Origin: Streptomyces aculeolatus
GTDB taxonomy: Bacteria; Actinomycetota; Actinomycetes; Streptomycetales; Streptomycetaceae
Length of the DNA stretch: 64,000 bases
NCBI RefSeq assembly: GCF_020400605.1
Contig: NZ_JAINRD010000004.1
Span: 372,001-436,000 of the forward strand
Direction: 5' to 3'
Position numbers and translations under genes: made by a program. Shown piece after piece: positions 1 through 8,641 of this stretch; position 1 is the first letter of the stretch, and every line of letters begins with the position of its first letter. A model generated the notes under the pieces. That model saw only the letters and a list, made by a program, of their open reading frames with translations. It did not search any database and was not told the DNA's origin.

Positions 1-811
1 CGTGCCCGGCGAGGGAGTCGATGTCGGGGGCGTCGAGGAGGGCGAGGCCGCTCGGTACGTTCTCGTCGACCTCGATCCGCAGCAGGGTCCCGTCGGGCCC
101 GCCACCGCCCTCGCCGAAGGTCGCGGCACCCCGCCCAAGACCATCACGTCCGAGGCCGTCCCGGCCGGGGCCGTCCCCGCCCAGGCCGTCCCGGGTGCGG
201 TACGGGTCACGCACGCCGTACGCCGCGGAGGCACCCCTGTTCGCCCCGTACGCCTCCCGGGCGGGGGACCCGCCGTACGCGCCGCGCGAACCCCCGCCGC
301 TCCCGTACGACTCACGCGTCCCCCGGCCGTCCCCCTCATCGCCGTGGTCCCCGTACGGCTCCGCAACCTCCTGCGCTTCGTAAGCGCCGTAGGACTCGTA
401 CGCCTCGACGCGCCCGTGCGCGGCGTCCTGCCGCGGCATCCACACCCGCGTCAGATGCGGCAGCACCCGCTGCCCCGCGAACCAGGACTGGTCGTCGGGG
501 TGGCAGACGAGCACCGGCATCCGCGTGGTGGGCCGCAACACGCCGGACTCGCTGACGCATCTGCCGACGAGCGAGTTGACGAGCGTCGACTTCCCCGCGC
601 CCGTCGAGCCGCCGACCACCGCGAGCAGCGGCGCGTCCGGCCGGTGCAGCCGGGGCACCAGGTAGTCGTCGAGCTGGGCCAGCAGTTCCGCTCTGCTCCG
701 CCGCGCTCCGTCCGCCCCCGGCAGGGGGAGCGGAAAGCGCGCCGCGGCGACGCACTCGCGGAGCGCGGAGAGTGCGTTCAGCAGGTCAGGCCGTACGTCC
801 GAGGTCGCCAC
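1..811 (-). CDS. Dynamin-type GTPase, N-terminal part (runs off left edge)
   Basis: The first 270 residues of a P-loop GTPase are visible, starting at a GTG at 811 without a clear ribosome binding site. Walker A is GGSTGAGKS at residues 67-75. A later LLDAPDID near residue 258 fits the G3/switch II segment of dynamin or YfjP-type GTPases. Between them, residues about 135-240 form a low-complexity insert rich in Gly, Arg, Asp, Tyr and Ser, with repeated YG and RDGLG units; I would not expect this inside a GTPase domain. The reading frame is open throughout, so it is probably real protein. It lies left of the tRNA used by the integrase and is presumably core chromosome. Confidence 0.75.
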   Translation of the reverse strand, partial: MATSDVRPDLLNALSALRECVAAARFPLPLPGADGARRSRAELLAQLDDYLVPRLHRPDAPLLAVVGGSTGAGKSTLVNSLVGRCVSESGVLRPTTRMPVLVCHPDDQSWFAGQRVLPHLTRVWMPRQDAAHGRVEAYESYGAYEAQEVAEPYGDHGDEGDGRGTRESYGSGGGSRGAYGGSPAREAYGANRGASAAYGVRDPYRTRDGLGGDGPGRDGLGRDGLGRGAATFGEGGGGPDGTLLRIEVDENVPSGLALLDAPDIDSLAGH

Positions 812-1105
812 ATGCGAAGAATGCCCGCTTCCATCCGAATTTGAAAGCGTTTAGCCCCGCAGCGCGCCTTCTTCATCCCGGAAGCTTCCGCCACGCGGGC
901 ATAACGACTGCACAACACCACCGGCACCACCCGGAAAAAAGCGGTGCGCGATTCGTACTCGCCTGCGATTATCGGGACGCTTCACTGAACCTCCACAAGG
1001 TGGTGCCGGAGTGAAGCTACCGGGTGTGGCTCAACGGAGCCCTATCCTTGACCCCTGGCAAGGTCACGGATCCGCCGAGCCCGGCCACCGTTCCACGCCA
1101 CACCG

Positions 1106-1178
1106 GCCCCCGTAGCTCAGCGGATAGAGCAGGCGCCTTCTAAGCGCTTGGTCGCAGGTTCGAGTCCTGCCGGGGGCG
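1106..1178 (+). tRNA. tRNA-Arg (anticodon TCT)
   Basis: A full cloverleaf can be drawn. The acceptor stem pairs GCCCCCG with CGGGGGC, the D arm is GCTC/GAGC, the anticodon stem GGCGC/GCGCT closes the loop CTTCTAA, and the T arm is GCAGG-TTCGAGT-CCTGC. The anticodon is TCT, so it reads AGA codons. The CCA end is not encoded. The integrase gene ends about 260 bp downstream, so the 3' half of this tRNA is the likely attachment site. A TTGACC at 1048-1053 could be a -35 element. Confidence 0.95.
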
Positions 1179-1435
1179 CAGGGCTGCCCTCCTCCCCCAG
1201 GGAGGGCCCAACCTGCAGGTCAGAGGGTTATCCACCCTCCCCCAGCGAGGGGCTCGACACCGATAGATGATCATGCTCTCTGTCCAGTTGGCACGGGCCA
1301 GAAGCGGGCCTCTACGGCTAACTGTCCCCCATACGTCCCCCGCGGACACCTCCCCTCGGCGCCGCCCCCGCCACATCACAGGGGGGCGTAGCGAAGCGGT
1401 CCGGGATGCGCCCGCGCAGGGCCCGGACCGCTCCA
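1179..1435. other. attL arm between tRNA and integrase, with repeats
   Basis: This 257 bp stretch has no convincing gene. It holds two near-identical words, CCTCCCCCAGGGAGGG at 1191-1206 and CCTCCCCCAGCGAGGG at 1236-1251, whose centres are 45 bp apart. Their place between the tRNA 3' end and the integrase gene fits arm-type integrase sites. I saw no second copy of the tRNA 3' end elsewhere in the window, so the right attachment site is either outside it or lost. Confidence 0.5.
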
Positions 1436-2812
1436 TCACGCCACCGGCAGGTACCGGAGTCCTTCGATCCGTTTCAGGTAGTCGGTCAACTGTCCAGTGA
1501 CACATCTGGCGTAGATCGCCAGGAGGACCGGGACACTGTTGCCCGCCCACTCCGCGACAGTCGCGGGGGGAACGCCGGCGTTCAGCCACCCGGTGAGGCA
1601 GGTGTGGCGGAGGTCGTACACACGTTTGCCAGCGGGAGAGGCGTACTCGTGTGCTGCGAGGACCGCTTCGCGGGCCTTGCCCCACACGCGCCGGTAGACC
1701 GAGCCTGCCAGGGTGTCCCCTCCTGCGCCGGGGAGGAGGAGCCCATCGGGTTTGAGCTCGTACTTGGCGATGACGCGGCGGAGGAGAGCCACTAGATCCG
1801 GATGGATCGGGACGGTGCGGGTGTCACCCTCGGCACGGCCCTTCAGGTCGCGGACCTCGTGCACCTCTCCGCTGTCCGTCCACTGGCCGCCCACCTCTGG
1901 ATGGGCCTTGTGGACGATGATCTCGCCCCACCCTGTTTCGGGCAGGACAGCATCGGCGACATGCAGCGCGACGGCTTCCTCGGGACGTAGGCCGGCGTAG
2001 CAGATTGTGGCGAAGAACGCCTGGTACAGCAGTCCACGGCGAGGCCGCTGGCCTATCCATTCGAGCAACGCGGTGACCTGAGCCGGATTGAGCAGGGACC
2101 GCTTGCTGATCGCCTGCCCCACCCGCAGGCCGCTCTCCCGCTTGCCCAGCGCAGCCAGAGGGTTAACCCTCAGGATGTTGTGCTGGACTGCGCGGTCCAG
2201 GGCGAGACTGAGAATGCGGCGGTTTCGCATCACGGAGCTGGCTGCGGCTGCGGTGCCATCAAGCAGCGTGCTGATCGCCGCAACCACCTGCTCGACTTTG
2301 GCGGTGTCCTCCCAGGCGGACATCGGCAACGTGTTGCGCTCGACCCAGTCGAGGATCTCCCTCACTTCGCCGGGCGCCGGCGCACTACGCCGCTTCGTGT
2401 TGAAGGCGAACTCCCGCAGCGCCGTGCGGACGTCTCGATCGTCGAACTGGCCGGGCTGCGTACGAAGCAAGGCGACTGTGGCGGCTGTCATCGCCTTGGC
2501 CGTGTTCTTACGGCTGTTCCCGCTGGTTCGGACCCACTTCCAGTCCACGTACTCAACCGCGAATGAATACCAGCCCGTTTCCGCAGCCTTGCTGGCGAAG
2601 CTGACCGGCAATCCGGTCGCCGGGCTGAAGGGTTCTCCCCTGCTCGCTGCCGTCTTCAGCTCGGCGCGACGGGCGTCTGCCTGCCCCTTCGTGGGGTAGG
2701 TCTCACTGTGTTTACGTCTGTCGACGGCCCATACGACGCGATAGCTGTATCCCGTCTGGCGCTTGCGGCGCTCGATGCTGAATATCCGGACGTTGAATGT
2801 TCTCGCTGTCAG
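1436..2812 (-). CDS. int: Tyrosine recombinase (site-specific integrase)
   Basis: This is the integrase that would place the element in tRNA-Arg. From the TTG at 2611 it is 391 residues, but the frame stays open and protein-like for 67 more residues, with an arm-binding-type segment (ERRKRQTGYSYRVVWAV, then QADARRAEL). No ATG, GTG or TTG occurs upstream of 2611 before the frame's stop. The best candidate is a CTG at 2812 that overlaps the xis stop as CTGA. Numbered from 2611, catalytic residues are Arg209 (AGLRPEEA), YDLRH at 332-336 (Tyr where most have His), Asn358 in WAGNS where His or Trp is usual, and the nucleophile Tyr367 (IYARC). It is translationally coupled to xis. Confidence 0.88.
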   Translation of the reverse strand: MTARTFNVRIFSIERRKRQTGYSYRVVWAVDRRKHSETYPTKGQADARRAELKTAASRGEPFSPATGLPVSFASKAAETGWYSFAVEYVDWKWVRTSGNSRKNTAKAMTAATVALLRTQPGQFDDRDVRTALREFAFNTKRRSAPAPGEVREILDWVERNTLPMSAWEDTAKVEQVVAAISTLLDGTAAAASSVMRNRRILSLALDRAVQHNILRVNPLAALGKRESGLRVGQAISKRSLLNPAQVTALLEWIGQRPRRGLLYQAFFATICYAGLRPEEAVALHVADAVLPETGWGEIIVHKAHPEVGGQWTDSGEVHEVRDLKGRAEGDTRTVPIHPDLVALLRRVIAKYELKPDGLLLPGAGGDTLAGSVYRRVWGKAREAVLAAHEYASPAGKRVYDLRHTCLTGWLNAGVPPATVAEWAGNSVPVLLAIYARCVTGQLTDYLKRIEGLRYLPVA

Positions 2813-3006
2813 GTGTGATCCTCACAATCAGTGAGCCAGTTTTCGAGATCGCCCCGTCGTATCCGCAGGGAGCCGTTGGGAAGGCGGATGCAGCGTGGAC
2901 CACGCCCCTTTTGCCGCCAGTCGTAGAAAGTCGATCGAGCGATCTGCAACTCGGCGCAGACCTCATCAACGGTCATCTTCTGACCGGCTCCGGCTGCTAC
3001 TGCCAT
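2809..3006 (-). CDS. xis: Excisionase / AlpA-type helix-turn-helix protein
   Basis: A 65-residue basic protein with a MerR/AlpA-like winged helix (MTVDEVCAELQIARSTFYDW near residue 11, then IRRGDLENWL). Small proteins of this type next to an integrase act as recombination directionality factors, bending attachment-site DNA for excision. It starts at ATG 3006 after GAGAGG, although the internal ATG at residue 11 also fits. Its TGA stop overlaps the probable CTG start of int, so the two form one operon pointing toward the tRNA. Confidence 0.8.
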   Translation of the reverse strand: MAVAAGAGQKMTVDEVCAELQIARSTFYDWRQKGRGPRCIRLPNGSLRIRRGDLENWLTDCEDHT

Positions 3007-3334
3007 TGGCCTCTCGCATCAAGCCAGAGGGCCGAGCAAGCAGGGTGATCCTCAACTAGGGTTGACGCCTGAACTCGGAGCAACGCGGGATAGGTCACGT
3101 TTCGAGGCATGGACAGGTGTTTCCTTGCGGGGAATGAGGGACAGCATGGACAGCGCCAATACCTCGCGTAGCGTATGAAACTGTCAAACGCCTGCTGACG
3201 GTATGCGCTGGCCACGGCGGGTGTGCCGTGGGCTGGGCAACTCCGCGCCTTCTCTCGACTGCACGATTGCCCCGGCGTTCGCCCCTGGCTCCACCGCCAA
3301 GGTGCGCCGGATGCGAACACCCCTCAATGATGGT

Positions 3335-3367
3335 GACGATCGCCGGTTTGGCTAACCGGCGATCGTC
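3335..3367. terminator. Perfect 14-bp inverted repeat (terminator or operator)
   Basis: Arms GACGATCGCCGGTT and AACCGGCGATCGTC flank the 5-nt loop TGGCT. There is no T-run, so it is either a Streptomyces-style terminator without a U tract or an operator upstream of xis-int. Confidence 0.55.
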
Positions 3368-3546
3368 GGCTATGTTGCCCCGCGCCGCGACCCTCGTAGC
3401 TCCCATGTGAGAGCAGCAGAGTGTGGTCGCGCTGCTTCGAACCGTTCTAGGTTCGCTTGCTTCGCCGCGTCGTTCCAGTCTTCTACGCCACCACCCTGTC
3501 TGCCGTCGGCGAACCGGCACGCGCAGATCGACCAGCCGGGAAGCAG

Positions 3547-3590
3547 GGTGTATCACCGTGCCCGTGTCCTGTCCTCGATGCCCCACCCCG
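3547..3590. repeat. Degenerate copy of the 7297-7341 hairpin element
   Basis: The words GGGTG, ATCACCGTGCCCGTGTCCTGT and CCACCCCGC occur in the same order as at 7298-7343, but the right arm has diverged so the hairpin no longer closes. The core ATCACCGTGCCCGTGTCCTG is identical in both places. This points to a small dispersed element with one intact and one decayed copy. Confidence 0.55.
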
Positions 3591-3967
3591 CCGGTGCCCG
3601 AGTTCGACTATCTCCCCACAGAATGACGCTCTCCGGGGTTTCAACCGCCGGCTGCCGCCACCGTGCGGGACTAGCCGTGGTTTTCAGCGGAATCGGCGTG
3701 AGAGGGCGAGAGTTCACGCTTCGCGCACGTCGTCGTCCGGGTGGGTGACACAGCTGGCGGTGTGGTTCAGGACACGGTGAGCCGTCGCCATGAGTTGCCG
3801 GGGCCGGCTCAGTCCGCGTCGGAGGAGCCTCGGTGCCGGCAAGGTCGGAATGAGCCAATTCGGCACCTTCGGACCCGATCGCAGGGCCCAGGCGGTGCGG
3901 TCCCTGGTGCAGACGGTCGAAACCGCCTTTCCAGGCTAGAGTTGAGACCACCGGAGCCGCCGCACAG

Positions 3968-4618
3968 ATGCCTCCGCGGGCGAGGCAGGCGCCGACCCAT
4001 GAGAGTCAGCCCGCCCGGTCGAGTGAAAGGTGCACGACGCTGCTCCGACTAAGAATCGCCACCGGGGCCGTGTTGGCCGTTGCACTCGTTGCGGCCGGGT
4101 GCGAGATCACGGTGAACCACGACTCGGACACGGCCGAGCTTCCGCCTGCGGCGACCCAGAGTAACGGCACCGAGGTATGGGATCTACGCCATCCGCCGAC
4201 GGCAGACCAGATCGGCATCGATTCCGGCAGCGACACCGCCATCTACGAAACGCGGCCATCGCGTCGACTGCTGCTGCGTCTGCCCGAGGGTACGCGCCTT
4301 CGTCTGTCGGCCCGCTACCTGGCATTCAGCTCGATCGCCGACGAGGACGGCGAGCCGGTGAACGTCGACGTGAAGACCGCGACGAAGCCGCTCGGCGACA
4401 CCGTCGAGACGTACCGATCGATACTGAAACAGCTCGGTCTGCCCACTGCCGCGATCGCGCAGTTCCGGGAGGCTGCCCGCGCGGCATCGGGTACCGAAAG
4501 TGTCCACAGCGACCGAATTTCCGGTCAGTACGGTGACCTCGACATCGGCGTCGTCGCCAGCTATAGCCCTCACTCCGAGACCGGGAGGATCGCCGTCATC
4601 GGCAATTGGCAACCGTGA
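3968..4618 (+). CDS. Putative secreted lipoprotein, function unknown
   Basis: The 216-residue product has a basic N-region, a hydrophobic stretch (residues about 30-42) and a lipobox LVAAGC, so Cys44 is probably lipidated and the rest lies outside the membrane. The mature part is hydrophilic with no family motif that I recognise. The ATG start has a distant GGAG and gives a long pre-signal region; a start closer to the signal sequence cannot be excluded, but no in-frame ATG or GTG is nearer. It is isolated between the integration genes and a minus-strand regulator, and its reading direction differs from both neighbours. Confidence 0.65.
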   Translation: MPPRARQAPTHESQPARSSERCTTLLRLRIATGAVLAVALVAAGCEITVNHDSDTAELPPAATQSNGTEVWDLRHPPTADQIGIDSGSDTAIYETRPSRRLLLRLPEGTRLRLSARYLAFSSIADEDGEPVNVDVKTATKPLGDTVETYRSILKQLGLPTAAIAQFREAARAASGTESVHSDRISGQYGDLDIGVVASYSPHSETGRIAVIGNWQP

Positions 4619-4846
4619 GGACGACCGCCTGCCTACTTGAACAGGACGCACTGCGCGATCACCCTGGCCGTGGACCAGGAGCGTAATGACGTGGAGCCCT
4701 GCTCGAGTGATCAACACCTGGATGACGGCCCTGTCCTGATCTCGGTGGTCATTTCCGCTGGCGCCCCGGAGGGCCTGTTCCCCACAGACAACCGCCCCGG
4801 GCACTTCGAGACGCCGACTGCCAAAACACCGCGATACCGACCGCGG

Positions 4847-5585
4847 CTACGCGGTGCTGGAGATGTGCTCCAAGGCACGGGGATCCATCACCACGAGTTG
4901 CCGATACCGGCTGTCGATCGCCTCGTGGTCGACGCGCAGGCGGTGCAGGACGTTTTCGACGGTGGATTTGCCGAGTTGCAGGGTGCGGGTGATGTCGCTC
5001 TGCCGGAGCCCGTTGATCGTGATCCGGTCGGGGGCAGGAGGGGTCTTGATGCCGGCGGTGTCGGCCAGGTGTGTCAGCAGGGTGGCCACGCGGGCGAGTG
5101 GAGACCGGCCGGTCATGAGGTAGATCTTCTCGTCTGTGCGGTTGCGGTCCTCCAGGCTCCGCAGCAGCGCGAGCTGCACCTGCGGGTACACGCGCATCAT
5201 CTCGTTCGCGGCCTGCGGTGCAGGGCATGATCCAGGTGGTGCCCACGCAGGACACCTGCATCGGCGACCAGGCGTCGATCAGGTTGGCCTCGCCGAGGAA
5301 CTGTCCCGGACCGCGGAACCGGGCGAGGACACCCCCGCCGGGGCCCATCGGGTAGCGCTCTTCCCGGGCCAAGCCGCCCAGGACGATGAAGCACGTTCGC
5401 TGGGCCGGGTCGAGCGGCAGCCGCTCGCCGTGCTGGAAGGTGCGGGCGTCGCGGCCCCATTCCTGCACGAGCGTCGGCCACAGTCGGCGGGGGAGGTGCT
5501 GCAGGAAGCTCCCGGCCGGCCAGGGCCGATGTCCGGCGAGCACCTGCGCGGGGTGGAAGCCGCAGTCCTTCATGGCGGCATTCAC
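4847..5585 (-). pseudogene. Crp/Fnr-family regulator, frameshifted
   Basis: Two frames together make one Crp/Fnr protein of about 245 residues. The first (GTG 5585 or ATG 5573 down to about 5225) encodes the cyclic-nucleotide-binding fold, with FQHGERLPLD, then FIVLGGLAREER and GPGQFLGEANLID. The second (about 5215 to 4847) encodes the dimer helix and helix-turn-helix (TINGLRQSDITRTLQLGKS, STVENVLHRL). The switch falls near 5215-5225, between WIMPC and AANEMMRVYPQ, and needs one base removed. It is either a real frameshift that kills the gene, an assembly error or, less likely, programmed shifting. The DNA-binding half remains open from an internal ATG at 5200 and could be made alone. Confidence 0.75.
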
Positions 5586-5673
5586 TGGTCTTGCCCTCGT
5601 CCTCGCGGCGGTCTTCGCCCGCAGGGTGGAGGCGGAGGAGGGTTTGTGGGACGCTGCGGCAGGAATCCAGGAT

Positions 5674-6135
5674 TTAGGCATCGGTAGACTCCTGGGCGGG
5701 TGCGTCCGTCTGCGCGGCAAGGCTTGTGAATACGGATTTCATGAGGCTGCGGCTGGCCTGATTGAATTCCTCAACGGCCTCCGGAACGGCGCCGAGGTCT
5801 GCGCATCGGCGACTGAATTCGAACAGTGTCTTGAGCGCAGCGGTGGGTTGACCGAGTCGCGGCAGCGGCTGCATTTCCCCGGTCCGGGCGTCAGTAAGGC
5901 CGTATGGAGCGCGCGGTGAGTTGCGAACTCGGTCAAGATACCCGAGATCGCACAGCCGTTGGACCTGATAGGCCACTGAGGACGTCGACTTGAGGCCGAC
6001 GGCATCGCCGACCTCACGCAAGGTGGCCCATTTTCCGGCCCCCTGGGATTCACGGAAATAGTCGAGGATCGCCTGTTGCCTCGGGGTGAGCTTGTGGTCG
6101 GTGTCGTTGCCGCATTGTTTGGTCGGGCGTGTCAT
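5674..6135 (-). CDS. LexA-like winged-helix regulator without protease domain
   Basis: Of 153 residues, numbers 14-70 match the LexA DNA-binding domain (LTPRQQAILDYF, REVGDAVGLKS, SVAYQVQRLCDLGYL). The rest has none of the LexA autoprotease region: there is no cleavage-site context and no Ser/Lys dyad. It is therefore a stand-alone LexA-type DNA-binding protein whose control must differ from the SOS repressor. The ATG at 6135 follows a GTGAGGAACC leader. Its upstream region carries a motif (6190-6212) shared with the ATP-grasp and CPBP genes to the right, making it a candidate autoregulated controller of that group. Confidence 0.78.
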   Translation of the reverse strand: MTRPTKQCGNDTDHKLTPRQQAILDYFRESQGAGKWATLREVGDAVGLKSTSSVAYQVQRLCDLGYLDRVRNSPRAPYGLTDARTGEMQPLPRLGQPTAALKTLFEFSRRCADLGAVPEAVEEFNQASRSLMKSVFTSLAAQTDAPAQESTDA

Positions 6136-6514
6136 TGGAATGGTTCCTCACGTGATTAATCGGGGTCGTCGCAGTTGCGAGTGCCCGCCGTCCGAAGGCC
6201 GCGCGACACGTCCCGGGGCAGCGGAAGGGGATTTTTGATTGCGGGCAAGCCCTTGCATTTCGGGTGGGGAGGGCGGCAGGCGTCAGGTTGAAGCGGTGGG
6301 CTTCCAGCCAGTCCCAGGCCGCTGCGTCGGTGTCGAACGCGGGCATGGTGGCTCGGGCGGGTAAATGTAGACGCGCTCCAGGGCGTCCTGACGGTGCGTG
6401 GGGGTTGACATGGGGAATGCCTCTCCATGGGGTCGGGGTGTTGGGTGATTGCTGAAGGGGTTGGTCTCCACGACTGGCGCGGCTTGTTCGTCACTTCGGT
6501 TATTGGGCTTGCGC
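6136..6514. other. Gap; possible short minus-strand ORF
   Basis: About 380 bp. A minus-strand frame at 6346 begins with protein-like sequence (MPAFDTDAAAWDWLEAHRF) but then becomes basic and irregular and runs into the LexA-like gene. A second frame from ATG 6411 encodes another short basic peptide. Neither has a good ribosome binding site and I cannot support either as a gene. The shared regulatory motif lies at 6190-6212. Confidence 0.4.
6190..6212 (-). promoter_or_regulatory. Shared upstream motif, copy 1 (LexA-like gene)
   Basis: Read on the minus strand: GACGTGT, then CGCGCG, then GCCTTCGGAC. It lies 55 bp upstream of the LexA-like start. The same two blocks, with 4-6 nt between them, stand 75 bp upstream of the ATP-grasp gene and 71 bp upstream of the CPBP gene. 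Confidence 0.55.
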
Positions 6515-7240
6515 TCAGACTCGGATGACGCTGTGTTTGCGCGCTGCTACGGAGTTGGACGCGCCGAAGGATTCAGGTGTGCGGCTGGGCGATGACATCT
6601 TCGATGGCATCTGGTTGCCGACGAAACGGGCGGCGAGCTTCTTGAACTCGGCCTGTGCCGTGCCTTCGATGACTTCGCGGGTGATGTCGTTGCCGTCGCT
6701 GCTGTAGATCTGCGACATGTGGGAGGTGTATATCGCGCCGCGGCGAACGTGGTGCTGGTACCAGCGTGCTCCGTTGGGGGCGCTGTAGCAGATGACGTAC
6801 CTCAGTCCGTGCAGTCCGACGGTGACGTCGCCTCCGTGCTCCCTCATCCCGTCGCGGAATACGGCAAGGTCCTTTCGCACGGACAACGGCAGCTTGTGCT
6901 CTGGGGGGAGCGGATCGAGCTCCAGGAGTTCGGGTTTCTTCCCGTGCTCGATCCTGTTGAAGATTCGGGCGTAGTCTTCCCATCCGTTGGCTTTCTCGCG
7001 CTGTTCGCCGTCCTGGAAAAGAGGTGAGACGCACAGCCGCCATCTTCCTTCGTAGTTGCGGCGGTAGTTCAGCTCCAGACGCAGACGCTTGCCCTCATGG
7101 ATGACACGCAGGGTCTGTTTAGTGGGCCGTTCAATCCGGGGCTCGATGTCGGTGTGCTCAGTCAGCCACTCGATGTCATCGTGGATCAATGTGGGCACGA
7201 AGAAGGGGGCTTCCGAAACAGGGACGGATTTCATGTGCAT
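6515..7240 (-). CDS. Conserved-looking hypothetical protein
   Basis: A 241-residue soluble protein with no membrane segment and no motif that I can assign. It has an even charged/aromatic composition (LRLELNYRRNYEGRWRLCV, YVICYSAPNGARWYQHHV) typical of a folded domain, with a Ser-rich basic tail after residue about 215. ATG 7240 (or ATG 7234, two codons in) follows GGAGAA. It is read in the same direction as the LexA-like gene about 380 bp downstream, separated by the gap carrying regulatory motif copy 1. Upstream lies the strong hairpin at 7297-7341. I cannot name a function. Confidence 0.65.
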   Translation of the reverse strand: MHMKSVPVSEAPFFVPTLIHDDIEWLTEHTDIEPRIERPTKQTLRVIHEGKRLRLELNYRRNYEGRWRLCVSPLFQDGEQREKANGWEDYARIFNRIEHGKKPELLELDPLPPEHKLPLSVRKDLAVFRDGMREHGGDVTVGLHGLRYVICYSAPNGARWYQHHVRRGAIYTSHMSQIYSSDGNDITREVIEGTAQAEFKKLAARFVGNQMPSKMSSPSRTPESFGASNSVAARKHSVIRV

Positions 7241-7296
7241 TTCTCCTGGCGGGCGGAGGGGCGGGAGGCCCGTTTATCTGGCAGTTCGGGGGGAGG

Positions 7297-7341
7297 GGGG
7301 TGGATCACCGTGCCCGTGTCCTGTTCACGGTGATCCACCCC
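7297..7341. terminator. Strong 16-bp hairpin, probable terminator
   Basis: Arms GGGGTGGATCACCGTG (7297-7312) and CACGGTGATCCACCCC (7326-7341) are perfectly complementary around a 13-nt loop. The hairpin lies between the 3' end of the peptide gene (7450) and the start of the hypothetical gene (7240), so it would end transcription of the ATP-grasp/peptide operon. A decayed copy lies at 3547-3590. Confidence 0.7.
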
Positions 7342-7449
7342 GCAGGGCCGGTTTCCTTCGCGGGCGGGGTTGTTGCCGCTGGGGAACCCGGCTGGGCCCG
7401 GGGTCGCCTGTCCCCCACGGACGGGTGGCCCCGGGTGTTGAGTCCGCAG

Positions 7450-7569
7450 CTACAGCAGCAGCGAGAGCACGAGCGGGTTGGTTGATGCGCTGAGCACCGT
7501 GGTGAGGGCCAGGAGCCCGATGGCGAGCCGCTGTAGGCGGTGTTCTCGCTCGTGGTCGTTGCCGGTCAC
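7450..7569 (-). CDS. 39-residue membrane peptide following the ATP-grasp gene
   Basis: A GTG at 7569 is preceded by AGAGGAGCCGAACGCG, an excellent ribosome binding site at good spacing. It opens a 39-codon frame ending at the TAG at 7450. The peptide has a charged N-terminus (TGNDHEREHRLQR) followed by about 24 mostly hydrophobic residues ending in NPLVLSLLL, so it is either a single-span membrane peptide or a precursor with a hydrophobic core. It begins 17 bp after the ATP-grasp stop and must be cotranscribed with it. No homologue comes to mind. It could be a modified-peptide precursor, a regulator of the membrane protein or a small toxin. Confidence 0.6.
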   Translation of the reverse strand: MTGNDHEREHRLQRLAIGLLALTTVLSASTNPLVLSLLL

Positions 7570-7586
7570 CGCGTTCGGCTCCTCTT

Positions 7587-8567
7587 CTAGTTCCAGGTGC
7601 GGGCGGGGGCGCCGTGGACGCTGAGCAGCGCATGGTGCTGGGCCAGGCGGACGTGGGGCGCATAGCGCAGTCGGCCGTGGTCGACGGGCCGGCCGAACAG
7701 GCCGCCCATGAACTGCCCGAGGTAGTCCGCGCCGGCCGCTGTGGCGCACGCGAACCCGCAGATGTGGGCATCGATGCCGGTGATGACCACGGCGGGGCGT
7801 GGGGCAGTGCGGATGACGCCGCGGACGCAGGCCGGGCCGCGGATGCCGGCGGCCTCCAGGGCCTGCTCGACCACGGCGGCGGCACGTGGGTCGTGGAAGG
7901 TGGAGGTGACCATGGACACGCCGCCTTGGATCGCGTGGCGGTGGCGCAGGATCACCGATGCCTGGCCGTGGTTGTCGACGAGGCAGTCCGCGGTGAACTC
8001 GGCGCCGTGGAGGCGTTCTTGGATGGCGGCGGGTTCCAGCAGGGCGCACAGCATGCGGGCCTGTTCCCGGGAGTGGCAGGGAATCGGGGCGAAGATGGGC
8101 TTCGTGTGGTCGCTGGTGGACACGACCTCGACCTCGACGCCGTGGGGGATGTCTGCGGTGCGCTCCGCTGGCCACCATCGTGGCGTGGGTACGTCGCGGT
8201 CGGCCAGGAGGGTGTAGAGGAGGCGGTGGTCCAGGCAGGCTTCGGCGGTGCGTGTGCTCGGCAGCCAGGTGCGTACGCCCATGCTCTGCAGCCGGCCGGC
8301 CAGGCGGCCGAGGAGCGGCAGTTCCTGCGCGGTGGTGGGGATCAGTGCGTGCGGCTGTTCGAGGCTGCACAGGCGCAGCAGTTCCTCGGTGTAGCGCTTC
8401 TTGTCCGCGGCGGCGGGGAGCTGGTGGGCGGTGACGCCGGGGATGTGCAGACCGGGTGCGTGGGGGTCGGCGTCCGCGGCGATGACGTCGGCTTGCGGTA
8501 GCAAGGCCCTGGCCAGGGCGAGCCCGGGGGGCGTGGCGACGCCGGTCACCAGAATCCGGGAAGTCAT
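7587..8567 (-). CDS. ATP-grasp family enzyme (CarB/PylC-like)
   Basis: 326 residues. The N-terminus is a Rossmann-like pre-ATP-grasp fold (ILVTGVATPPGLALARALL, then VIAADADPHAPG), followed by a segment around DHRLLYTLLADRDVPTPRWW that corresponds to the ATP-grasp linker and ATP-binding start. Enzymes of this type join a carboxylate, activated as acyl phosphate, to an amine or similar group. The C-terminal catalytic region is weakly conserved by eye, so activity is inferred only. The substrate is unknown. It is followed after 17 bp by the 39-residue peptide gene, and it has the shared motif at 8642-8664 upstream. Confidence 0.72.
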   Translation of the reverse strand: MTSRILVTGVATPPGLALARALLPQADVIAADADPHAPGLHIPGVTAHQLPAAADKKRYTEELLRLCSLEQPHALIPTTAQELPLLGRLAGRLQSMGVRTWLPSTRTAEACLDHRLLYTLLADRDVPTPRWWPAERTADIPHGVEVEVVSTSDHTKPIFAPIPCHSREQARMLCALLEPAAIQERLHGAEFTADCLVDNHGQASVILRHRHAIQGGVSMVTSTFHDPRAAAVVEQALEAAGIRGPACVRGVIRTAPRPAVVITGIDAHICGFACATAAGADYLGQFMGGLFGRPVDHGRLRYAPHVRLAQHHALLSVHGAPARTWN

Positions 8568-8641
8568 GACTGCTCCGATGAAGAGGGGGTGCGTAGTCGT
8601 TTGCCGAAGGGCGAGGAGGAGGGGGTTTCCCGCCGCCCGCC

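Larger units (their letters stand above)
3007..3967. other. Gap without a convincing gene
   Basis: About 960 bp between xis and the lipoprotein gene. Open frames exist on both strands but are Arg/Ser/Pro-rich with poor codon bias and no recognisable motif. The stretch contains a perfect hairpin at 3335-3367 and a decayed copy near 3547-3590 of the hairpin found at 7297-7341. It must carry the xis-int promoter. Confidence 0.5.

Noticed and set aside
3095..3586. 163-codon minus-strand frame
   Set aside because: Composition is Arg/His/Ser-rich with no motif, and it spans the perfect hairpin at 3335-3367.
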